A stretch of DNA of 64,000 bases from positions 2,225,001 to 2,289,000 of the forward strand of contig NZ_CP071249.1 of the NCBI RefSeq assembly GCF_024499055.1, written 5' to 3'. The stretch's first letter is position 1. The number at the start of each line of letters is the position of its first letter. Shown piece by piece: positions 34,033-43,074 of this stretch. The notes beneath the pieces are model-generated. The model was not told where the DNA came from and made no database searches. It worked only from the letters and a program-made list of their open reading frames with translations. The stretch comes from Turicibacter bilis (lineage in GTDB: Bacteria; Bacillota_I; Bacilli_A; MOL361; Turicibacteraceae). The position numbers were made by a program, and so were the translations under genes.

Positions 34033-34821
34033 ATGAATCCTATCTTATTAGCTTTTATAGGGACAATGATTACATTCTTAGCTACAGTAATAGGTTCAGC
34101 TTTTGTTTTCTTTTTTAGAAATGGAATTAGTCCGTTTTATCAACGAATTTGTTTAGGTTTTGCTGCTGGGGTGATGATTGCTGCTTCAGTATGGTCACTT
34201 TTGATTCCTGCGATTGAAATGGCTGAAGAACAGGGAAAGATTGGATGGATTCCTGCAGCGGGTGGTTTTATTTTAGGTGGGTTATTTTTATATATATTAG
34301 ATAAAATGTTACCTCATTTGCATCTAATGAGTGAATTAACAGAAGGTCCCTCGACTCAATTAAAGAAATCGACGCTATTATTTTTAGCTGTGACCTTACA
34401 TAATATTCCAGAGGGGTTAGCTGTTGGTCTATCATTTGCTTTAGCCGCTAGAGAAGGAAGCTCACTTAGTTTAAGTGCGGCACTTGTTTTGGCGATTGGA
34501 ATTGGCTTACAGAACTTACCTGAGGGGGCTGCTATTTCTTTGCCATTGCGTAAACAAGGAGTTAGTAGTCAAAAAGCTTTTGCCTTTGGTGCCTTATCAG
34601 GAATTGTAGAACCGATTGCGGGGGTATTAGGTGCTATTTTAGTTGGATCAATTATTAGTATTATGCCATGGTTCTTAGCTTTTGCCGCAGGTGCAATGAT
34701 TTATGTTGTAGTTGAGGAATTAATTCCAGAAGCTCAATTAGGAGAACACTCGGATTCAGGAACATTAGGGGTTATGATAGGATTTCTTATTATGATGATT
34801 TTAGATATTGCTTTAGGTTAG
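34033..34821 (+). CDS. ZIP family divalent metal transporter
   Basis: A 262-residue membrane protein with eight predicted segments. The two metal-binding helices are clear: LHNIPEGLAVGLSFA and LQNLPEGAAISLPLRKQG. This is the GufA/ZupT type that imports zinc and other divalent cations. ATG 34033 follows a GGAGGGAG site; twelve further upstream codons are excluded because they precede it. The gene ends in its own terminator just before the copper operon, and lies 10 kb from the zinc exporter. Confidence 0.9.
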   Translation: MNPILLAFIGTMITFLATVIGSAFVFFFRNGISPFYQRICLGFAAGVMIAASVWSLLIPAIEMAEEQGKIGWIPAAGGFILGGLFLYILDKMLPHLHLMSELTEGPSTQLKKSTLLFLAVTLHNIPEGLAVGLSFALAAREGSSLSLSAALVLAIGIGLQNLPEGAAISLPLRKQGVSSQKAFAFGALSGIVEPIAGVLGAILVGSIISIMPWFLAFAAGAMIYVVVEELIPEAQLGEHSDSGTLGVMIGFLIMMILDIALG

Positions 34822-34853
34822 AAAACTTGATTGAATAAATCAAGTTTTTTTTG
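34822..34853 (+). terminator. Terminator of the ZIP gene
   Basis: AAAACTTGATT (34822-34832) pairs with AATCAAGTTTT (34838-34848) and is followed by T-rich DNA. Confidence 0.88.
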
Positions 34854-34873
34854 AATTTGTAAAAAGAGGATAA

Positions 34874-34927
34874 TTGACAACACTAAAATTACGACTATAA
34901 TATCCTTATACACCCCCCCTCGGGGGG
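34874..34927 (+). promoter_or_regulatory. Copper operon promoter and CsoR operator
   Basis: TTGACA (34874-34879), a 16-bp spacer and TATAAT (34896-34901) make a consensus promoter. A C7-TC-G6 palindrome (34913-34927) begins about 12 bp downstream of the -10, at the start of transcription. C/G-tract palindromes of this kind are the known CsoR operator type. The first gene is csoR itself, so autoregulation is expected. Confidence 0.85.
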
Positions 34928-34943
34928 CAGGAGGTATGACTAT

Positions 34944-35210
34944 ATGAATGAAGAACGAAAAAAATCATTACAATCATTAAAAACAGCCAGAGGACAAATT
35001 GATGGGATTGTAAAAATGATAGAAGATGAACGATATTGTATGGATATTTCAAATCAAATTGTCGCTTCACAAGCTCTTTTAAAACGTGCGAATTTATTAA
35101 TTTTAAAGCAGCATTTAAATCATTGCGTTACACAGGCTTGTTTAAATGGTGGAAGTGAAGAGAAGATTGATGAGATTATGGCAATTTTAGAAAAAGCAAT
35201 GAGTAAATAG
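34944..35210 (+). CDS. csoR: Copper-sensing repressor CsoR
   Basis: An 88-residue all-helical repressor. The Cu(I) ligands are Cys32 (RYCMD), His57 and Cys61 (QHLNHC), with the same 25- and 4-residue spacing as in B. subtilis and M. tuberculosis CsoR. Copper binding releases it from the C/G-rich operator just upstream. AGGAGG lies 9 bp before the ATG. First gene of csoR-copA-copZ, 16 bp before copA. Confidence 0.95.
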   Translation: MNEERKKSLQSLKTARGQIDGIVKMIEDERYCMDISNQIVASQALLKRANLLILKQHLNHCVTQACLNGGSEEKIDEIMAILEKAMSK

Positions 35211-35226
35211 AAAGGGAGGTTTTAGA

Positions 35227-37659
35227 ATGAAGAAAGTGTCGATGAAAATCGAAGGAATGAGCTGTTCTGCTTGTGCGAACCGCATTGAGCGTATCGTTAA
35301 TAAGCTTGATGGAGTCGAAAAAGGCGCAGTGAACTTTGCGGCAGAAACGTTAGCCCTTGAATATGATGAATCAGCGGTTGAGTTAGGACAAGTAGAGGCG
35401 GCTATTGAAAAAGCAGGTTTTAAAGTGAAGAAAAATATAAAAGATTATACCTTCAAAGTTGAAGGAATGACCTGTTCAGCTTGTGCTAATCGAGTGGAGA
35501 GAGTGACACAAAAAATTGAGGGTGTTGAATTAGCTGTTGTTAATTTTGCGACTGAAAAATTAACCATTAAGTTAGATGCAGATGTAGCGAGTTATGGGCA
35601 AGTGAAAGCAGCAGTTGAAAAGGCTGGCTTTCAATTAGTTTCAGAAGAAGATACGATTAAAGGAGAAGAGAAAAAGCATGATGAAGCTTCAAAGTTACTA
35701 ATACGCTTTATCATTTCATTAATTTTTGCTGTACCACTTTTAATTATTTCGATGGGACATATGGTCGGAATGCCACTTCCTCATTTGATTGATCCAATGA
35801 TGAATCCATTTAACTTTGGGATAGTGCAATTGATTTTAACTTTACCAGTTGTTATGGCAGGCTATAAGTTTTATCAAGTTGGAATTAAAAATTTAATTCA
35901 ACTAAGTCCAAATATGGATTCGTTAATTGCCATTGGAACACTAACTGCCTTTTTCTACAGTGTGTTTGGAATTTATAAGATTACACAAGGTGATGCAAGC
36001 TATGCGATGCATTTATACTTTGAATCAGCTGCTGTTATTCTTACCTTAATCACACTAGGAAAATACTTAGAGGCGGTCTCAAAAGGTAAAACTTCACAAG
36101 CCATTAAAGCTTTAATGGGATTAGCACCAAAAACAGCCACGATTGAGCGAAATGGTCGTGAGTTAGAAGTTCCAATTGAAGAAGTGGTGGTGGGGGACCT
36201 TGTTTTAGTGAAACCAGGTGAAAAGTTACCGGTTGATGGTGAAGTTATTGAAGGAAGTACAGCGATTGATGAATCAATGTTAACGGGAGAAAGCATTCCA
36301 GTTGAGAAAACAGTTGGTAGCGTAGTTATTGGAGCAAGTATTAATAAAACTGGATTTATTAAATATAAAGCGACTAAAGTGGGACGTGATACAGCTTTAT
36401 CACAAATCGTCAAGTTAGTAGAAGATGCTCAAGGTTCAAAAGCACCGATTGCAAAAATGGCTGATATTATTTCAGCTTACTTTGTACCGATTGTTATTGG
36501 GTTAGCAATTCTTTCATCCGTTGCATGGTTATTAGCTGGTGAAACAGGTGTCTTTGCCTTATCGATTTTTATTTCGGTATTAGTCATCGCTTGTCCATGC
36601 GCGTTAGGATTAGCAACTCCTACAGCCATTATGGTTGGGACAGGAAAAGGTGCTGAATATGGTGTTTTAATTAAAGGTGGAGAAGCGTTAGAAACGACTC
36701 ATAAATTATCAAAACTCATTTTTGATAAAACAGGCACAATCACAGAAGGGAAACCGAAGGTAACGGATATCGTGACCACAAATCTTTCAGAAGAACAGTT
36801 ATTAATTTATGCGGCGAGTGCTGAAAAGGGTTCTGAACATCCACTTGGAGAAGCAATTGTACGTGCAGCTATTGATCGTGGATATCAACTATGTGAATTA
36901 GAATCATTCAATGCAATCCCTGGACATGGGATTGAAGTGAGTATCCAAGGTAAACAGATGTTACTTGGTAATAAAAAGTTAATGATTGAAAAGACTATTG
37001 ATGTATCCTCATTAAGTGAAACGTCAGATCAGCTTGCTTATGATGGGAAAACACCAATGTATATGGCAATCGATGGTCAGTTAGCAGGAATTATTGCAGT
37101 GGCAGATACAGTAAAAGAGAGCAGTAAAAAAGCAATTGAAACGCTACATCAAATGGGAATTAAAGTTGCTATGATTACTGGTGATAATCAAAAAACAGCA
37201 GATGCTATTGCACGTCAAGTTGGAATAGATTTAGTTTTAGCAGAAGTTTTACCCGCTGATAAAGCAAATGAAGTGAAAAAGTTACAAGAAACTGGTGTGA
37301 AAGTCGGAATGGTTGGAGATGGAATTAACGATGCGCCAGCCTTAGCACAAGCTGATATTGGAATCGCCATTGGTAGTGGAACAGATGTTGCGATTGAATC
37401 AGCTGATATTGTTTTAATGAAGAGTGATTTAATGGATGTCTCAACAGCTATTAAGTTAAGTAAAGCAACGATTCGTAATATTAAAGAGAATTTATTCTGG
37501 GCATTTGCTTATAATGTATTAGGAATTCCAGTTGCGATGGGAGTATTACACTTATTTGGTGGCCCATTATTAAATCCAATGATTGCAGCAGCTGCCATGA
37601 GCTTAAGCTCAGTTTCTGTTTTATTAAATGCTTTACGATTACGCCGATTTAAAGCATAA
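35227..37659 (+). CDS. copA: Copper-exporting P1B-type ATPase CopA
   Basis: An 810-residue Cu(I) pump. Two N-terminal HMA domains carry [12 protein letters not shown] and [12 protein letters not shown]. Eight membrane segments follow, with the metal site CPC at about 456-458 ([11 protein letters not shown]), phosphorylation Asp about 500 in DKTGTITEG, the HP locus in SEHPLGEA and [20 protein letters not shown]. It exports cytoplasmic copper under CsoR control and accepts Cu(I) from CopZ, encoded 20 bp downstream. Confidence 0.96.
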   Translation: MKKVSMKIEGMSCSACANRIERIVNKLDGVEKGAVNFAAETLALEYDESAVELGQVEAAIEKAGFKVKKNIKDYTFKVEGMTCSACANRVERVTQKIEGVELAVVNFATEKLTIKLDADVASYGQVKAAVEKAGFQLVSEEDTIKGEEKKHDEASKLLIRFIISLIFAVPLLIISMGHMVGMPLPHLIDPMMNPFNFGIVQLILTLPVVMAGYKFYQVGIKNLIQLSPNMDSLIAIGTLTAFFYSVFGIYKITQGDASYAMHLYFESAAVILTLITLGKYLEAVSKGKTSQAIKALMGLAPKTATIERNGRELEVPIEEVVVGDLVLVKPGEKLPVDGEVIEGSTAIDESMLTGESIPVEKTVGSVVIGASINKTGFIKYKATKVGRDTALSQIVKLVEDAQGSKAPIAKMADIISAYFVPIVIGLAILSSVAWLLAGETGVFALSIFISVLVIACPCALGLATPTAIMVGTGKGAEYGVLIKGGEALETTHKLSKLIFDKTGTITEGKPKVTDIVTTNLSEEQLLIYAASAEKGSEHPLGEAIVRAAIDRGYQLCELESFNAIPGHGIEVSIQGKQMLLGNKKLMIEKTIDVSSLSETSDQLAYDGKTPMYMAIDGQLAGIIAVADTVKESSKKAIETLHQMGIKVAMITGDNQKTADAIARQVGIDLVLAEVLPADKANEVKKLQETGVKVGMVGDGINDAPALAQADIGIAIGSGTDVAIESADIVLMKSDLMDVSTAIKLSKATIRNIKENLFWAFAYNVLGIPVAMGVLHLFGGPLLNPMIAAAAMSLSSVSVLLNALRLRRFKA

Positions 37660-37679
37660 ACTTAAAAGGAGGTATTTAA

Positions 37680-37883
37680 ATGAAAAAGAGAATTCAATTA
37701 GAAGGTATGAGTTGTGGCCATTGTGTCGCACATGTTAAAGAGACTTTAGAAGCATTAGAAAATACAACAGATATCCAAGTTGATTTAGGAACTCAATCTG
37801 TTTTAGTTGAGACAGGTGCAACTGATGAATTAATCAGACAAGCCATTGATGAAGCTGGATATACAGTACTTGGAATTGACTAA
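37680..37883 (+). CDS. copZ: Copper chaperone CopZ
   Basis: A 67-residue HMA-domain protein with the metal site GMSCGHC near the N-terminus and the conserved EAGYTV end. It delivers Cu(I) to CopA. AAGGAGG precedes the ATG. Last gene of the operon, followed by a terminator. Confidence 0.95.
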   Translation: MKKRIQLEGMSCGHCVAHVKETLEALENTTDIQVDLGTQSVLVETGATDELIRQAIDEAGYTVLGID

Positions 37884-37898
37884 TAGAAGAAACTGATG

Positions 37899-37928
37899 AG
37901 CTATCTCGAATGAGATAGCTTTGTTTTT
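37899..37928 (+). terminator. Terminator of the copper operon
   Basis: AGCTATCTC (37899-37907) pairs with GAGATAGCT (37912-37920), followed by TTGTTTTTT. Confidence 0.88.
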
Positions 37929-38278
37929 TATACAAAGAAAGGTAACATCAGAAACCAAACTAAATGAAGAACATTAATAATGAGATAAAATCCAAGTAAG
38001 CCAATGAGACAGTAGTTAGTAAGTTTAATCATTTTTACTGTTGCTGTTTTTAAACGAATGTAAAGATATATAAATAGGACCGCAGGTAAAAGAACCTTAA
38101 TAAAAAATGTGGCTATAGAATTCGTAATAATATTTGCCATTAATGGATTGGCTTCAATAATGAGCCCCGTATTGACCAGAATAATTGTTAAGCTAATATC
38201 ACTAATATTCAGAAGATACAGAAGTAGGAGTTTGATTTTTAAATTTGAGAGTTGGTATCGCCGAATAAAGTTAAACAT
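37928..38278 (-). CDS. Small membrane protein, DUF5658-like
   Basis: A 116-residue protein with three to four membrane segments. The pattern NISDISLTIILVNTGLIIEANPLM, with Asp in the first helix and EANPLM before the second, is the hallmark of the DUF5658 family. No function is known. GGTGATT precedes the ATG. It converges on the copper operon and stands alone. Confidence 0.65.
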   Translation of the reverse strand: MFNFIRRYQLSNLKIKLLLLYLLNISDISLTIILVNTGLIIEANPLMANIITNSIATFFIKVLLPAVLFIYLYIRLKTATVKMIKLTNYCLIGLLGFYLIINVLHLVWFLMLPFFV

Positions 38279-38534
38279 GATTAATCACCTATTTTTTATT
38301 ATTTTCTTTGTTTTGGGTTATAAATCAGTATATTATTCTGGGAGATAAGTTATTTATAATAATTTGAAGTAAGTGTATATATGATTTACCTTTGAATAAA
38401 TTCACCTTTTTTAAATTTAGATAACCATTTGATTTAACTATTTGAAAACGATTAGATTCTCTCTTTAGTATTGTGTTATGTTAAATAATGACACCTTCTT
38501 ATATATAAAAAAACATGTAATTTTATTAAATACG
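38279..38534. other. Intergenic gap without recognised genes
   Basis: About 256 bp of A/T-rich DNA between two minus-strand genes. It should hold the promoter of the DUF5658-like gene. I see no other structure. Confidence 0.4.
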
Positions 38535-38575
38535 AAAAAAAGTCGCCGTTAAATTAACGAGCGACTTTTCTTTTG
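38535..38575 (-). terminator. Terminator of the YjjP/YjjB-type exporter operon
   Basis: AAAGTCGC-C-GTTAA pairs with TTAAC-GA-GCGACTTT and has A/T tails. It overlaps the stop codon of the minus-strand gene. Confidence 0.8.
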
Positions 38576-39009
38576 TTTTTATCTAATTTGATTCGATTAG
38601 TTAGACGAACGAGTGATGATACGAGTAGAATACCAAAGGCTAAACATCCTGCAATAGCAATCGTGTGGACAAATGTGGATAAAAAGGCGTCAATGTTTCC
38701 ATCAATAAAGTGTTCCATTGTATAATAAATTCCGCTACCTGGAACGAGTGGAATTAATGCGGCAATTAAGTAAACTGTGACAGGTACTTTATGCAGACGA
38801 GCCATAATTTCAGCATAAAGAGCAATTACAACGGTTGCGATGAAATATTGACTTAAATCAGTTCCAAAAAATGCTGATAGCTCAAACGCAAGCCACCCTA
38901 AAGCTGCACCAAATGAGGCAAAGAAGACCATTTTTCCACGAATATTAAAGATGACACAAAAACCAATGGTAGCTATGAATGAATATAAACAAGATAGCAA
39001 GATTTTCAT
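38554..39009 (-). CDS. Threonine/serine exporter small subunit (YjjB-like)
   Basis: A 151-residue membrane protein with four to five segments, the ThrE C-terminal half encoded as a separate gene. The centre PLVPGSGIYYTME is the family signature. YjjB needs its partner YjjP, encoded 10 bp upstream; the pair exports threonine/serine in actinobacterial relatives and succinate in E. coli, so the substrate here is open. AGGAGG precedes the ATG. Confidence 0.85.
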   Translation of the reverse strand: MKILLSCLYSFIATIGFCVIFNIRGKMVFFASFGAALGWLAFELSAFFGTDLSQYFIATVVIALYAEIMARLHKVPVTVYLIAALIPLVPGSGIYYTMEHFIDGNIDAFLSTFVHTIAIAGCLAFGILLVSSLVRLTNRIKLDKNKRKVAR

Positions 39010-39019
39010 CGAATTCCTC

Positions 39020-39775
39020 CTAGAAGTATGATGCTAAAGATAAAGCGATCCCAGTTCCGAGTGCAATAGAGGTAGCTGTTAGTAACGCTTCTGTCATTTT
39101 TGTTTGGCCAGCAATAAAGTCACCTGCAATGACGTCACGAACTGAATTAGTAATCGCTACTCCCGGAACTAATGTCATGACAAGACCGATAATAATCTTA
39201 TCCACTTGTTGTCCTATTCCAAGATCACAAGCAAATGTTGTTAAAAAAGCGCACATTAAACTACACAAGATGGTAATGAAAAATGGATTTGTTCGGAATC
39301 GACTCAGATGAGATGAAACAATCTTAATGAGCGGTCCAATTAAAAGTGCACAACAAGCGTCCAGAAGTGTTCCACCGAAAAAGAGGGTAAAAGTTGAGCA
39401 CGTGATGGCATAGGCTAATAATTGAACTCTGAAGCTATAAATAGGACGATTTGCAATGACTTCTAATTCTTCTCTAACTAATTTCAACTCTGGTGTTGTT
39501 TGACAAATTTGTCGACATAAATTGTTTAATCGTTCAACTTTATCTAAGTTAGTTGAGCGATCATGAATCCTTTTTGTCTTTGTAATATTAATATTTTCTG
39601 GCGTTGTAATCGTGATAATGATGGTCGTTGGCACAGCGTAGACATCGACCTCTTTAGCACCGTAAGCTAGTCCCATCCGTTGAATCGATTCTTCGACGCG
39701 ATATATTTCAGCTCCATTTTCAAGAAGCATTTTTCCTAATTGAGTACTTACATTTAATAATTTATTAAAATCCAT
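39020..39775 (-). CDS. Threonine/serine exporter large subunit (YjjP-like)
   Basis: A 251-residue protein, the ThrE N-terminal half. A cytoplasmic domain (about residues 1-110, with GKMLLENGAEIYRVEESIQRM) is followed by five membrane segments that include VPGVAITNSVRDVIAGDFIAG. The start is ATG 39775, 7 bp after GAGGTG; ten upstream codons are excluded. First gene of a two-gene operon and divergent from a marR-MATE unit 139 bp away. Confidence 0.87.
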   Translation of the reverse strand: MDFNKLLNVSTQLGKMLLENGAEIYRVEESIQRMGLAYGAKEVDVYAVPTTIIITITTPENINITKTKRIHDRSTNLDKVERLNNLCRQICQTTPELKLVREELEVIANRPIYSFRVQLLAYAITCSTFTLFFGGTLLDACCALLIGPLIKIVSSHLSRFRTNPFFITILCSLMCAFLTTFACDLGIGQQVDKIIIGLVMTLVPGVAITNSVRDVIAGDFIAGQTKMTEALLTATSIALGTGIALSLASYF

Positions 39776-39836
39776 ATTTAACACCTCACGGAAAGTATAA
39801 CACAAGCAAACGAAATAATGACAAAAATCTTTGAAA

Positions 39837-39888
39837 TTGACAAATCTAGTAATTAATTATATAAAATATATATGTTACATATATATTT
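39837..39888 (+). promoter_or_regulatory. marR promoter and operator
   Basis: TTGACA (39837-39842), a 17-bp spacer and TATAAA (39860-39865). A perfect palindrome with 11-bp arms (AAATATATATG, then TTA, then the complement, 39864-39888) begins at the -10 and covers the transcription start. This is a typical site for a MarR repressor, most likely the product of the gene downstream. Confidence 0.75.
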
Positions 39889-39914
39889 AGATTAAATAAA
39901 ATAGGAGAAACTTG

Positions 39915-40373
39915 ATGAGAAATGAACAGTTAATCAGTGATTTAGTTGATATGTTTTTCGAAGCTAAAAAAATTGTTGAGTATTTACCAACGTTACCAGG
40001 AACTCTTCGAAAAAGTCATTTGCAAGTTTTACAAATGATTGAAAAGTTAAAAGTCACTCAGGAGGAAGTCAAAGTAACTGATATAAGTAAGCGATTAAAG
40101 ATTAGTTCACCTAATATTACGAAATTGGTGAATGAGCTTCAGGAAATGAACATGGTAACTAAATGTCCATCTCTAAAAGACAAACGTATTGTTCAAGTTG
40201 ACTTAACGGAAAGAGGGAAGGAGACATTGACACATTATGTGATGAATTATCATCAGCACTTGGATCAATTGATTGAGAAGGTTGGAGCTGAACGTTGTCA
40301 ATTAACGATTGAAACCATGAAGGAAATATCAAAAGAAATGAAGCAAGCTTCAATTAAATTTGGGGAGGAATAA
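39915..40373 (+). CDS. MarR-family repressor, MepR-like
   Basis: A 152-residue winged-helix regulator. The recognition segment VTDISKRLKISSPNITKLVNELQEMNMVTK and the wing KDKRIVQVDLTERGK are intact. It lies 2 bp before a MepA-like MATE pump, the same order as mepR-mepA in Staphylococcus, where MepR represses both genes until a cationic drug binds. ATG 39915 follows AGGAGAAA. A matching palindromic operator lies upstream. Confidence 0.88.
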   Translation: MRNEQLISDLVDMFFEAKKIVEYLPTLPGTLRKSHLQVLQMIEKLKVTQEEVKVTDISKRLKISSPNITKLVNELQEMNMVTKCPSLKDKRIVQVDLTERGKETLTHYVMNYHQHLDQLIEKVGAERCQLTIETMKEISKEMKQASIKFGEE

Positions 40374-40375
40374 AA

Positions 40376-41737
40376 ATGAAGGTAATGAATAATCCGATGG
40401 AGGAAAGTAAAGCATTTCCTCTTATTATGACTTATTCTACACCAGCTATTATTGCATTATTGATTAGTGCGATTTATAACATTGTCGATCGAATGTTTGT
40501 TGGAAATTATGTTGGAGATTTAGGTTTAGCCGCCTTATCAGTTTGTTTTCCGATAACTTTTATTATGATTGGAATTGGACTTTTAGCAAGTGCCGGTGGT
40601 GGAACATTGTTTGCTTTAAAACTTGGAGAAAAAGATATGGAAGGGGCAAATCGAGCATTTGGAAATGCCTTTAGCTATGTGTTAATCTTAGAATTAGTTG
40701 TGACTGTTTTATTACTTTTAATAGGTCAAAAATTTTTACGACTACTTGGTGCAAGTGATGTTGTGTACCCAATGGCTAAACAATACTATGACATTGTTGT
40801 CTTTGGGTCTGTTTTTCAAGGATTAACATTTGTATTGAATGATTTTACTCGTGTTTCAGGAAAAGTTTTTTTAGCCTTATTGATTACTGGAAGTGGCGCG
40901 ATTGTTAATATTATTCTAGATGCGATTTTCGTTATTGGTTTTGGATGGGGTGTTCAAGGCGCTGCATTAGCAACGGTCATTGGACAAGTTATCTCGACTT
41001 TAATTGGATTATGGGTCATCTTTGGAAGAAAGACGATTTTAAAGCCGAAAAAAAATGATTTTAAATTAGATCCGTCAATCATTCAAGAAATTACGAAATT
41101 AGGGGTTGCTTTATTCATTGCACAGTTTGCCTTTGGATTCATTAGTTTAATTTATAATGTGTATCTTGGAAAGTATGGCGGAGATTTAGCCATTTCTGTT
41201 TACGCGATTATCTCAAGTATTATGACTTTCGTTCTTATGCCAGCGAGTGGACTAAGTCAAGGGATGCAACCGATTCTAGGATATTGTTATGGAGCTAAAT
41301 TATATCCTCGTGTCAAATATATGATGAAAACAGGGTGCTTAATTTCCATCGTTATTACAACGATTATTTGGATACTGGTTCAACTGTTCCCATCTCAACT
41401 TGTTTATTTATTTGGTGGTGGACAAAATGAAGATTTAATGTCTTTAGGGGTAACAGCCTTGAGAGTGAACTTTAGTTTGATTCCGATTGTGGGATTTGTG
41501 CTCTTATGCATCACCTTTTTCCAAGCGATTGGAAAAGCTAAACCTTCTATTATTTTAACGCTTGTAAGACAAGTGATTGCTTTAGTTCCATTTATTATTA
41601 TATTACCAATTTTCTTTGGAGTAGAAGGGATTTTCTTTGCTCAACCTATTAGTGATCTAATTACTTTACTGATGTCAACTATTCTTTTAAGAGCAACGTT
41701 TAAAGAGTTAGATCAACAAGAATCAGGGCAATCTTAA
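40376..41737 (+). CDS. MATE family efflux pump, MepA-like (third of four)
   Basis: A 453-residue transporter with twelve membrane segments. It opens with SKAFPLIMTYSTPAIIALLISAIYNIVDRMFVGNYVGDLGLAAL, closely following MepA, and has the second-repeat motif ASGLSQGMQPILGYCYGAK. MepA pumps export biocides, dyes and fluoroquinolones by Na+ or H+ antiport; the real substrates here are unknown. Translationally coupled to the MarR gene (2-bp gap), so drug-inducible expression is likely. Confidence 0.92.
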   Translation: MKVMNNPMEESKAFPLIMTYSTPAIIALLISAIYNIVDRMFVGNYVGDLGLAALSVCFPITFIMIGIGLLASAGGGTLFALKLGEKDMEGANRAFGNAFSYVLILELVVTVLLLLIGQKFLRLLGASDVVYPMAKQYYDIVVFGSVFQGLTFVLNDFTRVSGKVFLALLITGSGAIVNIILDAIFVIGFGWGVQGAALATVIGQVISTLIGLWVIFGRKTILKPKKNDFKLDPSIIQEITKLGVALFIAQFAFGFISLIYNVYLGKYGGDLAISVYAIISSIMTFVLMPASGLSQGMQPILGYCYGAKLYPRVKYMMKTGCLISIVITTIIWILVQLFPSQLVYLFGGGQNEDLMSLGVTALRVNFSLIPIVGFVLLCITFFQAIGKAKPSIILTLVRQVIALVPFIIILPIFFGVEGIFFAQPISDLITLLMSTILLRATFKELDQQESGQS

Positions 41738-41823
41738 GATTAAGCTTGTGAGTGTTATAGGTACCAATCAGTTGAATGGACATATAATATATAGAATATA
41801 TAAAGTGGATAAGAGATTAATTA

Positions 41824-41860
41824 AAAGCGACCGTTGTCGAAAAATGACGGTCGCTTTATT
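41824..41860 (+). terminator. Terminator of the marR-MATE operon
   Basis: AAAGCGACCGT (41824-41834) pairs with ACGGTCGCTTT (41847-41857). The stem is strong but the T-tract is short. Confidence 0.8.
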
Positions 41861-42035
41861 GTTGAGGAAATCTTTTTAGATTGCTTATTTTTTCTGTGTA
41901 TGATACAATTAATTTAACTTAATAGTCTTTTTTTATTTAAATTTGAACCACTGTGGTAGTGTTGAACTCGAACATTGATTGAAATTTTTTGAAATATGGC
42001 ATTAAGAAATAAAATATCTCAGGAGGTACTTGACT
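41861..42035 (+). promoter_or_regulatory. Promoter and leader of the cold-shock gene
   Basis: A TATGAT -10 candidate at 41899-41904 would give a leader of about 125 nt. It contains the palindrome ACCAC-T-GTGGT (41947-41957) between two TTGAAC repeats (41943 and 41962). Long structured leaders that respond to temperature are usual for csp genes. The -35 is weak. Confidence 0.45.
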
Positions 42036-42236
42036 ATGACTACAGGTACAGTAAAATGGTTTAACTCAGAAAAAGGTTTCGGATTCATCACTGTTGAAGG
42101 TGGAAACGATGTATTCGCTCACTTCTCAGCTATCCAAGGTGAAGGATTCAAAACTTTAGAAGAAGGTCAAAAAGTTTCTTTCGAAATCGTTGAAGGTGAC
42201 CGTGGACCTCAAGCAGCTAACATCGTTAAATTATAA
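42036..42236 (+). CDS. Cold-shock protein, CspA family
   Basis: A 66-residue single OB-fold RNA chaperone with RNP1 KGFGFI and RNP2 VFAHF. It starts [18 protein letters not shown], typical of CspA/B/C/D. ATG 42036 is 9 bp after AGGAGG. Codon use resembles that of fba, as expected for an abundant protein. It is followed by a very strong terminator. Confidence 0.97.
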   Translation: MTTGTVKWFNSEKGFGFITVEGGNDVFAHFSAIQGEGFKTLEEGQKVSFEIVEGDRGPQAANIVKL

Positions 42237-42254
42237 TTTTTAACTCATTAGCTT

Positions 42255-42294
42255 AAAGGCTGTGAATAGAGAATCTATTCACAGCCTTTTTTTA
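42255..42294 (+). terminator. Terminator of the cold-shock gene
   Basis: A perfect 16-bp stem (42255-42270 with 42274-42289) followed by T7. Confidence 0.93.
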
Positions 42295-42297
42295 TTT

Positions 42298-42576
42298 GAT
42301 TTGGTTAGTCTAAAATTGGAGTTATGTGTATATATTTAATATAGGGCAATAAATACAGTGATAGATATTGGAAGATTTGATGGGATTGAAAATAATGGAG
42401 CTTTATTTTCATTATATAAGATAACAAAGAGAGGGGAGGGGCTGTTCCTTGATGATTGACGAAAGGGAAATAAACTCTTTTAAATGAGCTGAATAAGTGA
42501 ATCGTTAACTTGTAAAGGGCTACTAGTGACAACTTTCGATAAATAGAGATGTCTATGTATTAAAGGAACAGAGAAA
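42298..42576. other. Intergenic gap upstream of guaD
   Basis: About 280 bp without a supportable gene. I looked for a purine riboswitch, which would suit a guanine deaminase, and did not find its conserved core. Confidence 0.4.
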
Positions 42577-43047
42577 ATGATGAAAAATATTATGAGATTA
42601 TGTATTCAAGAAGCGGTGAACGGCGTTAATCAAGGTGAAGGAGGTCCATTTGGTGCCGTTATTTTAAAAGATGGCGAACTGATAGCAGTCGCTCATAATA
42701 CGGTCATAAAAACAAATGATCCAACGGCACATGCTGAAATCAATGCGATTCGTCAAGCTTCACAAAAACTACAAAGGTTTGATTTAAGTGATTGTATTTT
42801 AGTTACCTCATCAGAGCCGTGTCCGATGTGTTTATCTGCTATTATGTGGGCAGGAATTAAAAAGGTATATTACGGATGTAATGTTCATGACGCAAAAGAA
42901 ATAGGATTCGCAGATGAATTTATTTATCATTATCTAAAAAATAAATCACTAACTGAACCACCTATTATTCTTGAAGAATTATTAAGAGATGAAGCACTAG
43001 AAGCCTTTAAAATTTGGTATCAAAAAGAAGATAAAGTGCCCTATTAA
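42577..43047 (+). CDS. guaD: Guanine deaminase GuaD
   Basis: A 156-residue zinc-dependent deaminase of the cytidine deaminase fold. Zinc ligands are in HAEINA and PCPMC. The sequence follows B. subtilis GuaD through GGPFGAV, NDPTAHAE and the C-terminal tail ending FKIWYQKEDKVPY, which in GuaD closes the neighbouring active site. tRNA adenosine deaminase TadA is the alternative, but the length and tail favour GuaD. It converts guanine to xanthine. A TIM-barrel gene follows 27 bp later. Confidence 0.85.
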   Translation: MMKNIMRLCIQEAVNGVNQGEGGPFGAVILKDGELIAVAHNTVIKTNDPTAHAEINAIRQASQKLQRFDLSDCILVTSSEPCPMCLSAIMWAGIKKVYYGCNVHDAKEIGFADEFIYHYLKNKSLTEPPIILEELLRDEALEAFKIWYQKEDKVPY

Positions 43048-43074
43048 GGAGGTATAAAGGAGGGGAGCTATCTT

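Noticed and set aside
36000-36413. A 137-codon antisense frame inside copA
   Set aside because: It lies wholly within a well-supported gene, with no ribosome site and no family features.
42298-42576. A purine riboswitch upstream of guaD
   Set aside because: The expected three-way junction core sequences are not present in the leader.
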